Source: Chitinophagales bacterium
GTDB lineage: Bacteria > Bacteroidota > Bacteroidia > Chitinophagales > Chitinophagaceae
Assembly: GCA_026936105.1 (NCBI GenBank)
Contig: JAIXKI010000031.1
Location: forward strand, 1 to 64,000
DNA: 64,000 nucleotides
Direction: 5' to 3'
Each line of letters starts with the position of its first letter. Position 1 is the first letter of the stretch. Positions 7,716-15,460 of this stretch are shown here, one piece after another. The notes under the pieces are model-generated. The model saw only the letters and a list, made by a program, of their open reading frames with translations, made no database searches and had not been told where the DNA came from. Made by a program: the position numbers and the translations under genes.

Positions 7716-8915
7716 ATGAAAAAAGTAGTACTTGGTTTCAGCGGGGGATTGGACACTACCTACTGTGTCAAATATCTATCAGAGGAGAAAGGATATGAAG
7801 TACACAGTATCATCGTAAATACCGGTGGCTTCAGTGAGGAAGAATTGAAGCAAATTGAAGCACATGCATACAAGCTGGGTGTAACATCACACACGACCAT
7901 AAATGCGATCAAGGTATATTATGACCGCATCATTAAATTTCTCATTTATGGAAATGTGCTTAAGAACAATACTTATCCCTTGAGTGTGTCTGCCGAAAGG
8001 CTGATACAGGCATTACATATTGCGGAACATGCAAAAAAACTGAAAGCAGACTCAGTGGCTCATGGCAGTACCGGCGCCGGTAATGACCAGGTGCGTTTTG
8101 ACATGATCTTTCATATCATGATTCCGGGCATTGAGATCCTTACTCCCATAAGAGATCTTAAACTGAGCAGGGAAGAAGAGATTGCATACCTGAAGAGTAA
8201 AGGTGTGCAAATGAATTTTCAGAAAGCAGTTTACTCCATCAATAAAGGCTTATGGGGAACCAGTGTGGGCGGCAAAGAAACACTTTCTTCCAACGGAATG
8301 TTACCGGAAGAAGCCTGGCCAACTCAGTTAAATGAAAAATTAAAAAGTCAAAATGTAAAACTTGGCTTTTTAAAAGGTGAATTGATTTCCGTTGACGATA
8401 AAAATTTTGATCATCCATCCGGAGCCATTCAATATTTACAATCCATTGCCGGGCCATTTGCCATAGGCAGGGATATTCATGTCGGCGACACCATCATCGG
8501 CATCAAAGGCCGTGTGGGTTTTGAAGCGGCCGCTCCCATGGTGATCCTGAAAGCACATCACGCACTGGAAAAACATGTACTGACCAAATGGCAACTGAAC
8601 TGGAAAGATCAGCTGGCATTGTTTTACGGCAACTGGCTGCATGAAGGTCAGATACTGGACCCGGTGATGAGAGATATCGAAGCATTTTTTGAATCTTCGC
8701 AGAAGAATGTCACAGGCGCTGTGTTCGTGCAATTGATGCCTTACCGTTTTCAGATCACAGGCATAGAATCTAAATACGACCTGATGAGCAGTAAATTCGG
8801 AAAATATGGTGAAATGAATTCAGGGTGGACCGGAGAAGATGTAAGAGGATTTTCAAAGGTCTTCGGAAACCAGACAAGTATCTGGCATTCGGTTAACAGG
8901 GAAAGCGATCAATAA
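7716..8915 (+). CDS. argG: Argininosuccinate synthase
   Basis: ArgG joins citrulline and aspartate using ATP, the penultimate step of arginine synthesis. The 399-residue protein begins with the PP-loop LGFSGGLDTTYC, contains HGSTGAGNDQVRFD for citrulline and aspartate binding, and SINKGLWGTSVGGKE. It belongs to the Bacteroidota variety with AHG...GNDQVRFD. It starts 25 bp after the GNAT gene and 38 bp before argC, consistent with an operon. It has no internal palindromic repeats, unlike several of its operon partners. Confidence 0.97.
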   Translation: MKKVVLGFSGGLDTTYCVKYLSEEKGYEVHSIIVNTGGFSEEELKQIEAHAYKLGVTSHTTINAIKVYYDRIIKFLIYGNVLKNNTYPLSVSAERLIQALHIAEHAKKLKADSVAHGSTGAGNDQVRFDMIFHIMIPGIEILTPIRDLKLSREEEIAYLKSKGVQMNFQKAVYSINKGLWGTSVGGKETLSSNGMLPEEAWPTQLNEKLKSQNVKLGFLKGELISVDDKNFDHPSGAIQYLQSIAGPFAIGRDIHVGDTIIGIKGRVGFEAAAPMVILKAHHALEKHVLTKWQLNWKDQLALFYGNWLHEGQILDPVMRDIEAFFESSQKNVTGAVFVQLMPYRFQITGIESKYDLMSSKFGKYGEMNSGWTGEDVRGFSKVFGNQTSIWHSVNRESDQ

Positions 8916-8953
8916 TCAGTGATGAATGATTATTGATCATTAATCTAAAAAGT

Positions 8954-9961
8954 ATGTCAATTAAAATCGGAATAGTTGGTGGTGCAGGATATACAGGCGG
9001 TGAACTGATCAGGTTATTGATCCATCATCCGCAGGCAGAGATCGTTTTCATCCACAGCAAAAGCCACGCAGGCAATCCGGTATCAACGGCTCATCCTGAC
9101 CTGCTGGGCGATACGGACCTTGTATTTACCAGTAAACTCAGTGAAAATATTGATGTGCTGTTCCTCTGCCTGGGTCATGGCAATGCAAAGAAATTTTTAG
9201 AAGAAAATCCCTTTTCAGAAAAAATCAAAGTCATTGATCTTTCAAACGATTTCAGATTAACTAAAGCAGCTCGCTTTCAATTAACGGTAACCGGGAACCG
9301 GGAACCGGTAATCCGGGATTTCGTGTACGGCCTTCCTGAATTAAATAAGGAAAAAATCAAATCGGCTGAAAACATTGCTAACCCCGGTTGCTTTGCCACC
9401 TGTATTCAACTCGGATTATTACCCCTGGCAAAAGCCGGGTTGCTGAATGAAGTGTACACAACAGGCGTCACCGGCTCCACCGGCGCAGGACAAAGTTTGT
9501 CAGAAACATCTCATTTCAGCTGGAGGGCAAATAATATCCAGGCATATAAAACCTTATCGCATCAGCACCTGAATGAAATCGGCGAATCCCTGAAACAATT
9601 ACAACCCAAAGGGAATATCTCCGTAAACTTTGTTCCCTGGCGCGGAGATTTCACCAGAGGAATCTTTGTCAGTTCGCAACTGAACTGCGAGTGGAGTATT
9701 GAAGAGCTGAACAAGCTGTATAAAGATTTTTATCACGGGCAGCCTTTTACCCATGTCAGTGATCATCCGATCTTTTTAAAGCAGGTGGTCAACACCAATA
9801 AATGCCTCATTCAATTGGAAAAAGTGGGAACCAAGCTGGTGGTACATTCCATTACCGATAATTTATTAAAAGGAGCCAGTGGCCAGGCAGTACAAAACAT
9901 GAACCTGATGTTTGGCCTCAATGAAAAAGCAGGATTGGAATTAAAGCCTGCCGCATTTTAA
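8954..9961 (+). CDS. argC: N-acyl-gamma-glutamyl-phosphate reductase
   Basis: ArgC reduces N-acylglutamyl phosphate to the semialdehyde with NADPH. The 335-residue protein has the NADP loop GIVGGAGYTGGEL, the catalytic cysteine motif NPGCFATCIQLGLLP, and GVTGSTGAGQSLSE. The ATG at 8954 is chosen over an upstream in-frame TTG. Between DLSNDFRL and DFVYGLPELN lies an unusual insert encoded by a repeated ACCGGGA tract (9285-9317), read as VTGNREPVI. The length is otherwise typical for the family. proC follows after 11 bp. Confidence 0.95.
   Translation: MSIKIGIVGGAGYTGGELIRLLIHHPQAEIVFIHSKSHAGNPVSTAHPDLLGDTDLVFTSKLSENIDVLFLCLGHGNAKKFLEENPFSEKIKVIDLSNDFRLTKAARFQLTVTGNREPVIRDFVYGLPELNKEKIKSAENIANPGCFATCIQLGLLPLAKAGLLNEVYTTGVTGSTGAGQSLSETSHFSWRANNIQAYKTLSHQHLNEIGESLKQLQPKGNISVNFVPWRGDFTRGIFVSSQLNCEWSIEELNKLYKDFYHGQPFTHVSDHPIFLKQVVNTNKCLIQLEKVGTKLVVHSITDNLLKGASGQAVQNMNLMFGLNEKAGLELKPAAF
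9285..9317 (+). repeat. ACCGGGA tandem tract inside argC
   Basis: The DNA here repeats the motif AACCGGG three to four times, with two in tandem and one diverged to AATCCGGG. It stays in frame with argC and adds about nine residues. Similar ACCGGGA repeats are common between genes in this phylum, so this is read as a repeat element that landed in a tolerant surface loop. The reading is inference from composition and position. Confidence 0.55.
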
Positions 9962-9972
9962 ATTGTAAAATT

Positions 9973-10776
9973 ATGAAAGCAACAATCATCGGAGGGGGAA
10001 ATATAGGTATGGCTTTGGCCGAAGGCCTGACAAGAGCTGCTATTTGTAAAAAAAATGAAATCACCATTACAAGGAGAAATGCCGCTTCATTAACCGCACA
10101 CTCCGAAGCCGGGTTTAAAACAAGCACGAACAACCGTGAAGCGATATTGAACGCAGCTATAGTTTTTATCTGTGTGCTACCTCAACAGCTAGATGAAGTG
10201 CTTGCTGATCTACAGCCGGCAGTTGAAGTAAAAAATCAACTTTTCGTTTCAGTGGTAACGGGAGTGCACACAAATATTTTCCGCGAACGGTTGGGAAATA
10301 AACTGCGCATCATCCGTGCCATGCCAAATACTGCAATGAAAATTGGCGAAAGCATGACCTGCCTTGCTGCTGCTAATGTCACCAAAAAAGATATTGAACT
10401 GGTGCAAAATATTTTTGATACACTGGGCCAAAGTATTGTTATTAATGAAGATATGATGAGCGCTGCCACGGCGCTTTGTGCCTGCGGTATTGCATTTTTT
10501 CTGCGAACCATCCGTGCAGCATCACAGGGTGGTGTTGAAATAGGTTTTCATGCACATGATGCTCTCAAGATAGCAGCACAAACTGCTTTGGGAGCTGCCA
10601 AACTTCTGACAGTAAACCAAACACACCCGGAACATGAGATTGACAAAGTAACATCTCCCAAAGGATGCACCATTGCGGGCCTCAATGAAATGGAACACCA
10701 GGGATTGAGCTCAGCATTAATCAAAGGCATAAAACTTTCGGCACAAATGGCAGATAATCTTTATAAACAATCATAA
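9973..10776 (+). CDS. proC: Pyrroline-5-carboxylate reductase
   Basis: ProC reduces pyrroline-5-carboxylate to proline. The 267-residue protein starts with the dinucleotide-binding loop ATIIGGGNIGMALAEGL. It contains RAMPNTAMKIGESMTCLA and the C-terminal family signature near VTSPKGCTIAGLNEME. It lies within the arginine operon, 11 bp after argC, an arrangement found in other Bacteroidota. This may connect ornithine/arginine and proline pools. It could alternatively act on a related imino acid, but every family motif is present. Confidence 0.94.
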   Translation: MKATIIGGGNIGMALAEGLTRAAICKKNEITITRRNAASLTAHSEAGFKTSTNNREAILNAAIVFICVLPQQLDEVLADLQPAVEVKNQLFVSVVTGVHTNIFRERLGNKLRIIRAMPNTAMKIGESMTCLAAANVTKKDIELVQNIFDTLGQSIVINEDMMSAATALCACGIAFFLRTIRAASQGGVEIGFHAHDALKIAAQTALGAAKLLTVNQTHPEHEIDKVTSPKGCTIAGLNEMEHQGLSSALIKGIKLSAQMADNLYKQS

Positions 10777-10861
10777 ATATTTTCATACTTTCTGCTTTGC
10801 ATGAAAATTTGAAATGGCCCGAAACTATATATAGAACGACTTTTAAACTTTAAACAAACAA

Positions 10862-10890
10862 AAGCCCCTCATGAGGAGGGGTTTGGGGAG
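10862..10890 (+). repeat. GC-rich palindromic repeat upstream of argD
   Basis: CCCCTCATGAGGAGGGG followed by TTTGGGGAGG lies a few bases before the argD start. The core CCCCTCATGAGG(A)GGGG is a palindrome. The same kind of pyrimidine-rich/purine-rich repeat is seen inside argF' and argB. Its internal ATG makes the open frame appear nine codons longer than the real argD gene. Confidence 0.55.
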
Positions 10891-10897
10891 GTTGCTC

Positions 10898-12046
10898 ATG
10901 AAACTATTTGACGTCTATCCTGTCAATGAAATAACCATTGTAAAAGCAAAAGGCTCTTATGTGTGGGATGACAAGGGCGAACAGTATCTCGACCTTTATG
11001 GCGGGCACGCCGTGATCAGCATTGGCCATACGCATCCGCATTGGGTGAAAAGAATCGAAGAGCAACTGGAAAAAATTGCTTTTTATTCCAACTCGGTAAG
11101 GATTCCATTACAGGCTGAGCTGGCAAAAAAGCTGGGAAAAGTTTCCGGCAAAGAAGACTACCAGCTTTTCCTCTGCAATTCCGGCGCCGAAGCCAATGAA
11201 AACGCATTGAAGTTAGCATCGTTTCATACCGGCAGAAAAAAAGTAATTGCCTTCAGTAAATCCTTTCATGGCAGAACATCGCTGGCAGCGGCGGCTACTG
11301 ACAATAAAAACAACTTGTCTCCGGTAAATGAAACGGGTAATATCATTTTCCTTCCGTTCAATGATGAACAGGCTCTGGAGGATTGCTTTAAAGAAAACGG
11401 GAAAGAAATTTCTTCCGTCATCATTGAAGGCATCCAGGGTGTTGGCGGCATCAATGTAGCCACTGAAAGTTTTTTAAAAAAAATCAGAACACTGTGTGAT
11501 GAATATGGTGCTGTTTATATTGCCGACAGTGTGCAATGCGGATATGGCAGAAGTGGAAAATTTTTCAGCCACGATTTTGCCGGTGTTTCTGCCGATATTT
11601 ATTCCATGGCAAAAGGAATGGGAAATGGATTTCCCGTGGCTGGAATTATTGCTTCTCCAAAATTCAAAGCAAAACATTTTATGCTCGGCTCCACTTTCGG
11701 TGGCAATCATTTAGCCTGTGCTGCTGCATTAGCCGTATTGGAAATAATAGAAGAAGAAAAACTGATGGGCAATGCTGTGATGGTTGGAAAGTATTTAAAA
11801 GATGAACTGGAAAATATTCCGCAATTAAAAAATGTAAGAGGCCGGGGATTGATGATTGGCTTTGATGTGCCGGAAGAATTAAAAGACCTGCGGAAAAATT
11901 TATTGTGGAATCAGAAAATATTCACTGGTGAATCTAAACCAACTGTGATCCGGCTGCTTCCTTCGTTAGCATTAAAGAAAAGAGATGCGGAACAGTTTAT
12001 TGAGTCAGTGCAAGCGGAGTGTGAAATGCAGAAGGCGGAAAGCTAA
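10898..12046 (+). CDS. argD: N-acylornithine aminotransferase
   Basis: ArgD transfers an amino group from glutamate to N-acylglutamate semialdehyde using PLP. The 382-residue class III aminotransferase begins MKLFDVYPVNEI. It contains NSGAEANENALKLA, FHGRTSLAAAATD, the PLP-anchoring ADSVQCGYGRSGKFF, the lysine segment SMAKGMGNGFPV, and STFGGNHLACAAAL. The ATG at 10898 is used because the nine codons upstream derive from a palindromic repeat. The operon is broken after this gene: the next arginine gene, argF', lies 3.4 kb downstream. Confidence 0.95.
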   Translation: MKLFDVYPVNEITIVKAKGSYVWDDKGEQYLDLYGGHAVISIGHTHPHWVKRIEEQLEKIAFYSNSVRIPLQAELAKKLGKVSGKEDYQLFLCNSGAEANENALKLASFHTGRKKVIAFSKSFHGRTSLAAAATDNKNNLSPVNETGNIIFLPFNDEQALEDCFKENGKEISSVIIEGIQGVGGINVATESFLKKIRTLCDEYGAVYIADSVQCGYGRSGKFFSHDFAGVSADIYSMAKGMGNGFPVAGIIASPKFKAKHFMLGSTFGGNHLACAAALAVLEIIEEEKLMGNAVMVGKYLKDELENIPQLKNVRGRGLMIGFDVPEELKDLRKNLLWNQKIFTGESKPTVIRLLPSLALKKRDAEQFIESVQAECEMQKAES

Positions 12047-12704
12047 AGATATATGCGGAAGGCTAAATGCTGAAGAGAGAATGCTTAATGCTTAAAGTAA
12101 AATGATTGATGAGAGATTATAAAATATATGATTTCTTTATCCCGTGTCTTCGCCAAAGCCCTGTGTGATGGCTGCGAGATCAGGTCATTCGGAATTTGGT
12201 ATATTTCGTAAGATCTGTAACTCCGTTATTAGTCTGAAGTATGCTTGTTGATTTTTCTCTTAGTTTGAACACTAACTATGACGAAAACAATGGAAGTGAA
12301 AATCATTTATTAAGCAATGATACCGTATTATTTTATTAAGTAGTTGCCTTTCTTTGAGGGCAATTCTTTTTTTCACCTTCGGGTTTATACCATATCCACT
12401 ATCTAAAAAAATAGTTGTAGTAAGCCTACATTCAACTACAGAATTAGATAAAACTAATACCAACTTCGTTTGATGGTGAGGAATTATTTTGGTGGAATTT
12501 TTTTCCAAAAACATCAATAATATAAATTGAATATTACTGTTGTTGCTTGTCTTAGAAGAAACTAAGCCGTTTTTTTTAATATTTCCGTACTAAGAAATCA
12601 ATAAGGAAATAATTAATAAACAGCACAACATCATAACAAATGATTAATAACAAAATAATTCCCAGCAGCTTATTTTGAATTTTTCTTGCAAGCAGAAAAT
12701 AAAT
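12047..12704. other. Gene-free AT-rich stretch at the left edge of the accessory block
   Basis: No credible gene is seen here. The first 60 bp after argD hold short direct repeats of the form GCGGAA(A/G)GCTAAA (about 12037-12070) and GAATGCTTAATGCTTAAAG (about 12080-12099). The rest is markedly AT-rich compared with the argD side, and the few open frames (for example on the minus strand around 12272-12517) have no start context or family likeness. The composition shift marks the beginning of the inserted block that separates argD from argF'. Confidence 0.6.
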
Positions 12705-12734
12705 TTTGTAAATACCCCCCCCCATGTAAATTTG
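12705..12734 (+). promoter_or_regulatory. Promoter with a C9 homopolymer in its spacer
   Basis: TTTG at 12705-12708 and TAAATTTG at 12727-12734 match the Bacteroidota -33 and -7 elements with an 18 bp spacer. The spacer contains nine consecutive C at 12715-12723. Slippage in such a tract would alter spacer length and promoter strength. Transcription would start near 12738 and run toward the decayed outer-membrane protein gene at 13057. Confidence 0.5.
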
Positions 12735-12793
12735 CAATATAAACTTATCCTTTCTACAAATCAGAAAGCAAGTAAGTTAAAAACCAGAAACTA

Positions 12794-12982
12794 ATGAAAA
12801 TTCATTCTATACAATTACTCCGAGAAAACGGTCCTCCTTTTCCCAAATTGATATATACATTCTTTAGCCATGAACACTTTAGATCAAACACTATACTTAG
12901 CAGCTTTTTGGCTTACAAGTGTACATGGAATCATGTTTGTTATTTGAAATTGAATATTGTAACTAACATTATTTACCAATAA
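12794..12982 (+). CDS. Small ORF of unknown function, 62 codons, doubtful
   Basis: An ATG at 12794, about 55 nt after the predicted transcription start of the poly-C promoter, opens a 62-codon frame beginning MKIHSIQLLREN. The sequence is rich in Ile, Phe, Tyr and His and shows no motif, signal peptide or family likeness. It may be a leader ORF, a gene remnant or chance. It is listed because it is the first open frame behind a good promoter. Confidence 0.2.
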   Translation: MKIHSIQLLRENGPPFPKLIYTFFSHEHFRSNTILSSFLAYKCTWNHVCYLKLNIVTNIIYQ

Positions 12983-13056
12983 ACAAGAATTATTAGTGAT
13001 AAAAGTAGTCTGATTTTTTGTCATAGAAATCAATCGTGTAATTAAATACATTTAGC

Positions 13057-13806
13057 ATGAAATCCTTATTAATTATAATTTTCTTTTTGATTCCCTGTAA
13101 GTTTTTATTTTGTCAGGAAAAAGAAAATCAAATCGAAGTAAGCTCATTTTTTTTATGTAACCAGTACCCAAAATTTTCTTACTCAATAAATCCTGTTAAT
13201 AGTTTTAAAGTTAAGATTACAGGTACTGGACCAGGAATCTATGCAGCTTATAACTTTTACATTAAGAAGAATATTTACATAAAACCTGGGATAGGATATT
13301 ACAAATATTCTTTTAACAATATAACTCAAACAAACTCTCAATTTGGTAATAGTAATAACAGAGTTGTTGAAGATTATTCCGGAGTACTGGCCTAATATAC
13401 AACGAATAAATATTTCTATAATACTGTTTTTCTTTTATTAGGTATAGAAAAGCATTCAAATATAAATAATAATATACAGTTGAGTATTGGGGTAACTACT
13501 AAAAACTATTTTACTTTTTCACAGTTCTATCATATAACCTATCCCAGCCCTGTGGGGGACAATTACAAACAAAACAGCAAACGATATTTTGGATTTTCAG
13601 CCAACATATATACTAGTATAATGAAGAAAATAAAAAGATTTAACGTTGGCCCAAAACTCATCCTCAGTATTTATGATAGTTGGAAAAAGGATAAAATTTT
13701 CCCACAAGAAGAAAATAATCAAAGTAGGTGTAAATGGCTAAATGGGGTTGGTATAGGTATAAATATTAGTTATCGAATTCTAAAACATAATCAAAATGAA
13801 AAATAA
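13057..13806 (+). pseudogene. Outer-membrane beta-barrel-like protein gene with an in-frame TAA
   Basis: One frame runs for 250 codons and is interrupted only by TAA at 13393-13395, between GVLA and YTTNKYFYN. The N-terminal part has a signal peptide (MKSLLIIIFFLIPCKFLFC, then Q) and alternating aromatic strands such as IYAAYNFYI and IYIKPGIGYYKYSF. The part after the stop continues the same style (SIGVTTKNYFTF, GIGINISYRI). It looks like a small beta-barrel protein of unknown role. A CAA to TAA change would explain the break. The composition is very AT-rich, and the stop of this frame overlaps the start of the next gene. Confidence 0.6.
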
Positions 13807-14092
13807 TTTTATTAAAATATTAATACTTCAGTTAGTATGCACGATTTTTATGAATTGTATTAGTGCACAGGTAAAAACTAAGTTTTTTGAAAAACACATT
13901 CCTGATCAACTAAAACCTGCAAAAAAATTAAATAGTAACATTTATCAAGTTAAAATTCCGGCGGAATTTAGTAAATTAAAACTCCAAAAAAGCTCTAACG
14001 AAGGCCTTTATAGATATGCATTACCTGTTATTGTTGATATTGATTTATTATCTGAAGGTATAATACCTCTACAAAATCAGACCACTTGTTAA
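13796..14092 (+). pseudogene. Exported protein gene truncated by the IS3 insertion
   Basis: The ATG at 13796 overlaps the end of the preceding frame by 11 bp, so the two genes were probably an operon. The product starts with a signal peptide ending near NCISAQ, followed by about 65 residues of unrecognised sequence. The last codons, reading QTTC and the stop, come from the left end of the IS3 element (AGACCACTTGT at 14079-14089). No continuation of the gene was found on the far side of the IS. The function is unknown. Confidence 0.6.
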
Positions 14093-14126
14093 GTTGAAAA
14101 AACGATAACTTTAAACAAGTGAAATT

Positions 14127-14423
14127 ATGAAACAAACACGAAGAAAATTTGATGCAGCCTTCAAGGCAAAAGTTGCCATTGAAGCCTTACGGGAGCGGGA
14201 AACGCTTTCAGGATTGGCGGTGAAGTACGATCTTCACCCCAACCAAATTTCTCAATGGAAGCAGGAATTTCTGGAAAAATCTGCTCAGGTATTTGACCAG
14301 AAACGACCGGCATCTGCCACTGAACCTGAAGTTGATATCAGCAAGCTCTATGCAAAAATCGGAGAACTGCAGATGGAGCGGGACTTTTTAAAAAAAAGCT
14401 TAAACAAATTGGGAATGCTGTAG
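14127..14423 (+). CDS. IS3-family transposase OrfA
   Basis: OrfA (98 residues) is the DNA-binding part of the transposase. It has a helix-turn-helix (residues about 8-50: FDAAFKAKVAIEALRE, LAVKYDLHPNQISQWK) followed by a leucine-zipper-like helix (ISKLYAKIGELQMERDFLKKSL) used for multimerisation. An A8 tract at 14390-14397 near its 3' end is the probable -1 frameshift site that yields the OrfAB fusion. Confidence 0.93.
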   Translation: MKQTRRKFDAAFKAKVAIEALRERETLSGLAVKYDLHPNQISQWKQEFLEKSAQVFDQKRPASATEPEVDISKLYAKIGELQMERDFLKKSLNKLGML

Positions 14424-15241
14424 ACCAGCGATTACTCATTGATAAGAACGATAATCTGAGCGTACGTCGTCAATGTGAGTTACTGGATATTAACCGTTCA
14501 GGTATTTATTACCAGGCCAAAGGTGAAAGCCCTGAAAATCTTGAGATCATGCAAATAATGGATAAACATATTTTAGAAGAGCCCACCGCCGGAGTATTAA
14601 CGATGCAGTCTATGCTCAAAGAGAAAGGTATAGAGGCAGGATACGAGCGTGTACGCAGACTGATGCGGGTTGCAAACATACGCCCCATCTACCCTCGCCG
14701 TCATCTGACCCGGTGGAGGAATAATGAGTATGTATATCCGTATCTGCTTAGAGGATTAAAGATAGATCATTGTAACCAGGTATGGGAAATAGATATTACC
14801 TACGTACCGATGGCCCGGAGTTTTATGTACCTGACAGCCATCATAGATGTGTACAGCCGTTATATTGTTGGCTGGGGACTGAGCAATAGTCTTGATGCAG
14901 CAAACTGTTTGGAAGTAGTTAAAACTGCGATCAAACAACATGGTAAACCTGAAATTATAAACAGTGATCAGGGAATTCAATTCACCTGCAGGCAGTATGT
15001 GGAATGTCTAAAAGAACAACAGATCACAATCAGCATGGATGGTAAAGGAAGAGCCTTGGATAATGTTTATATAGAACGATTCTGGCGCAGCATTAAATAC
15101 CAGTATATACATCTATTTCCTGCAGAAGACGGAATTAGTTTGTATACAGGAATTAAGCAATGGCTGGATAAGTACCACTACAAAGCGCATCAGGGAATCG
15201 GCAGATGCAAACCATCTGAATTGTATTTAAAAGCCGCATGA
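14396..15241 (+). CDS. IS3-family transposase OrfB (DDE catalytic part, made by -1 frameshift)
   Basis: After slippage on the A8 tract the -1 frame is open without a stop from 14396, reading KLKQIGNAVDQRLL and then VRRQCELLDINRSGIYYQ, the usual start region of IS3 OrfB. The frame also contains ATG at 14549. The catalytic triad is visible: Asp in WEIDITYVP, Asp in INSDQGIQFT, and Glu in YIERFWRSIKYQY about 35 residues on. The total is about 281 residues in the -1 frame. It looks functional. Confidence 0.9.
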   Translation, partial: KLKQIGNAVDQRLLIDKNDNLSVRRQCELLDINRSGIYYQAKGESPENLEIMQIMDKHILEEPTAGVLTMQSMLKEKGIEAGYERVRRLMRVANIRPIYPRRHLTRWRNNEYVYPYLLRGLKIDHCNQVWEIDITYVPMARSFMYLTAIIDVYSRYIVGWGLSNSLDAANCLEVVKTAIKQHGKPEIINSDQGIQFTCRQYVECLKEQQITISMDGKGRALDNVYIERFWRSIKYQYIHLFPAEDGISLYTGIKQWLDKYHYKAHQGIGRCKPSELYLKAA

Positions 15242-15344
15242 AAAACCAACTAAGAAATGATCAAAAGTGGTCTAAAGAAACGGGGGTAGTTTAATCCATA
15301 AAAGGAAACTATACATTGCATCTTCCTTATCCCTGCTTCCCGCC

Positions 15345-15352
15345 TATCTTTG
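15345..15352 (+). promoter_or_regulatory. Promoter -7 box in front of argF'
   Basis: TATCTTTG at 15345-15352 is an exact TAnnTTTG match, located between the IS3 element and argF'. Transcription would begin near 15356, about 105 nt before argF'. No well-spaced -33 element was found. This promoter could keep argF'-argB-argE-argH expressed although the accessory block separates them from the operon leader. Confidence 0.45.
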
Positions 15353-15460
15353 CACAGATAACAATGCATGAAAAAAAAGTTAAGCTAATTAACCTGATTT
15401 AATAAATTAGAAAACCCGGCGTTTAGCATTAAGCGTTCGGTTTTTCGCTTTAAGTGTATT

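Larger units (their letters stand above)
14079..15273 (+). mobile_element. IS3-family insertion sequence
   Basis: The element has the IS3 two-frame plan: orfA, then orfB in the -1 frame. Its likely ends share the inverted 9-mer AGACCACTT (14079-14087) and AAGTGGTCT (15265-15273). The homology between ends beyond these nine bases is weak and no clear target duplication was found, so the borders may be off by about 20 bp. On the right, a CGGGGGTAGTTTA stretch may still belong to the element. It interrupts the exported-protein gene and sits in the AT-rich block that splits the arginine operon. Both frames look intact. Confidence 0.85.

Noticed and set aside
9973-10776. proC in the arginine operon as a novelty
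   Set aside because: The argC-proC-argD arrangement is already seen in other Bacteroidota.
10871-10897. Nine-codon N-terminal extension of argD
   Set aside because: The codons come from a palindromic repeat, and the family starts at MKLFDVYPV.
12272-12517. 81-codon minus-strand ORF in the AT-rich island
   Set aside because: There is no start context, signal or motif, and the sequence is typical of chance frames in AT-rich DNA.
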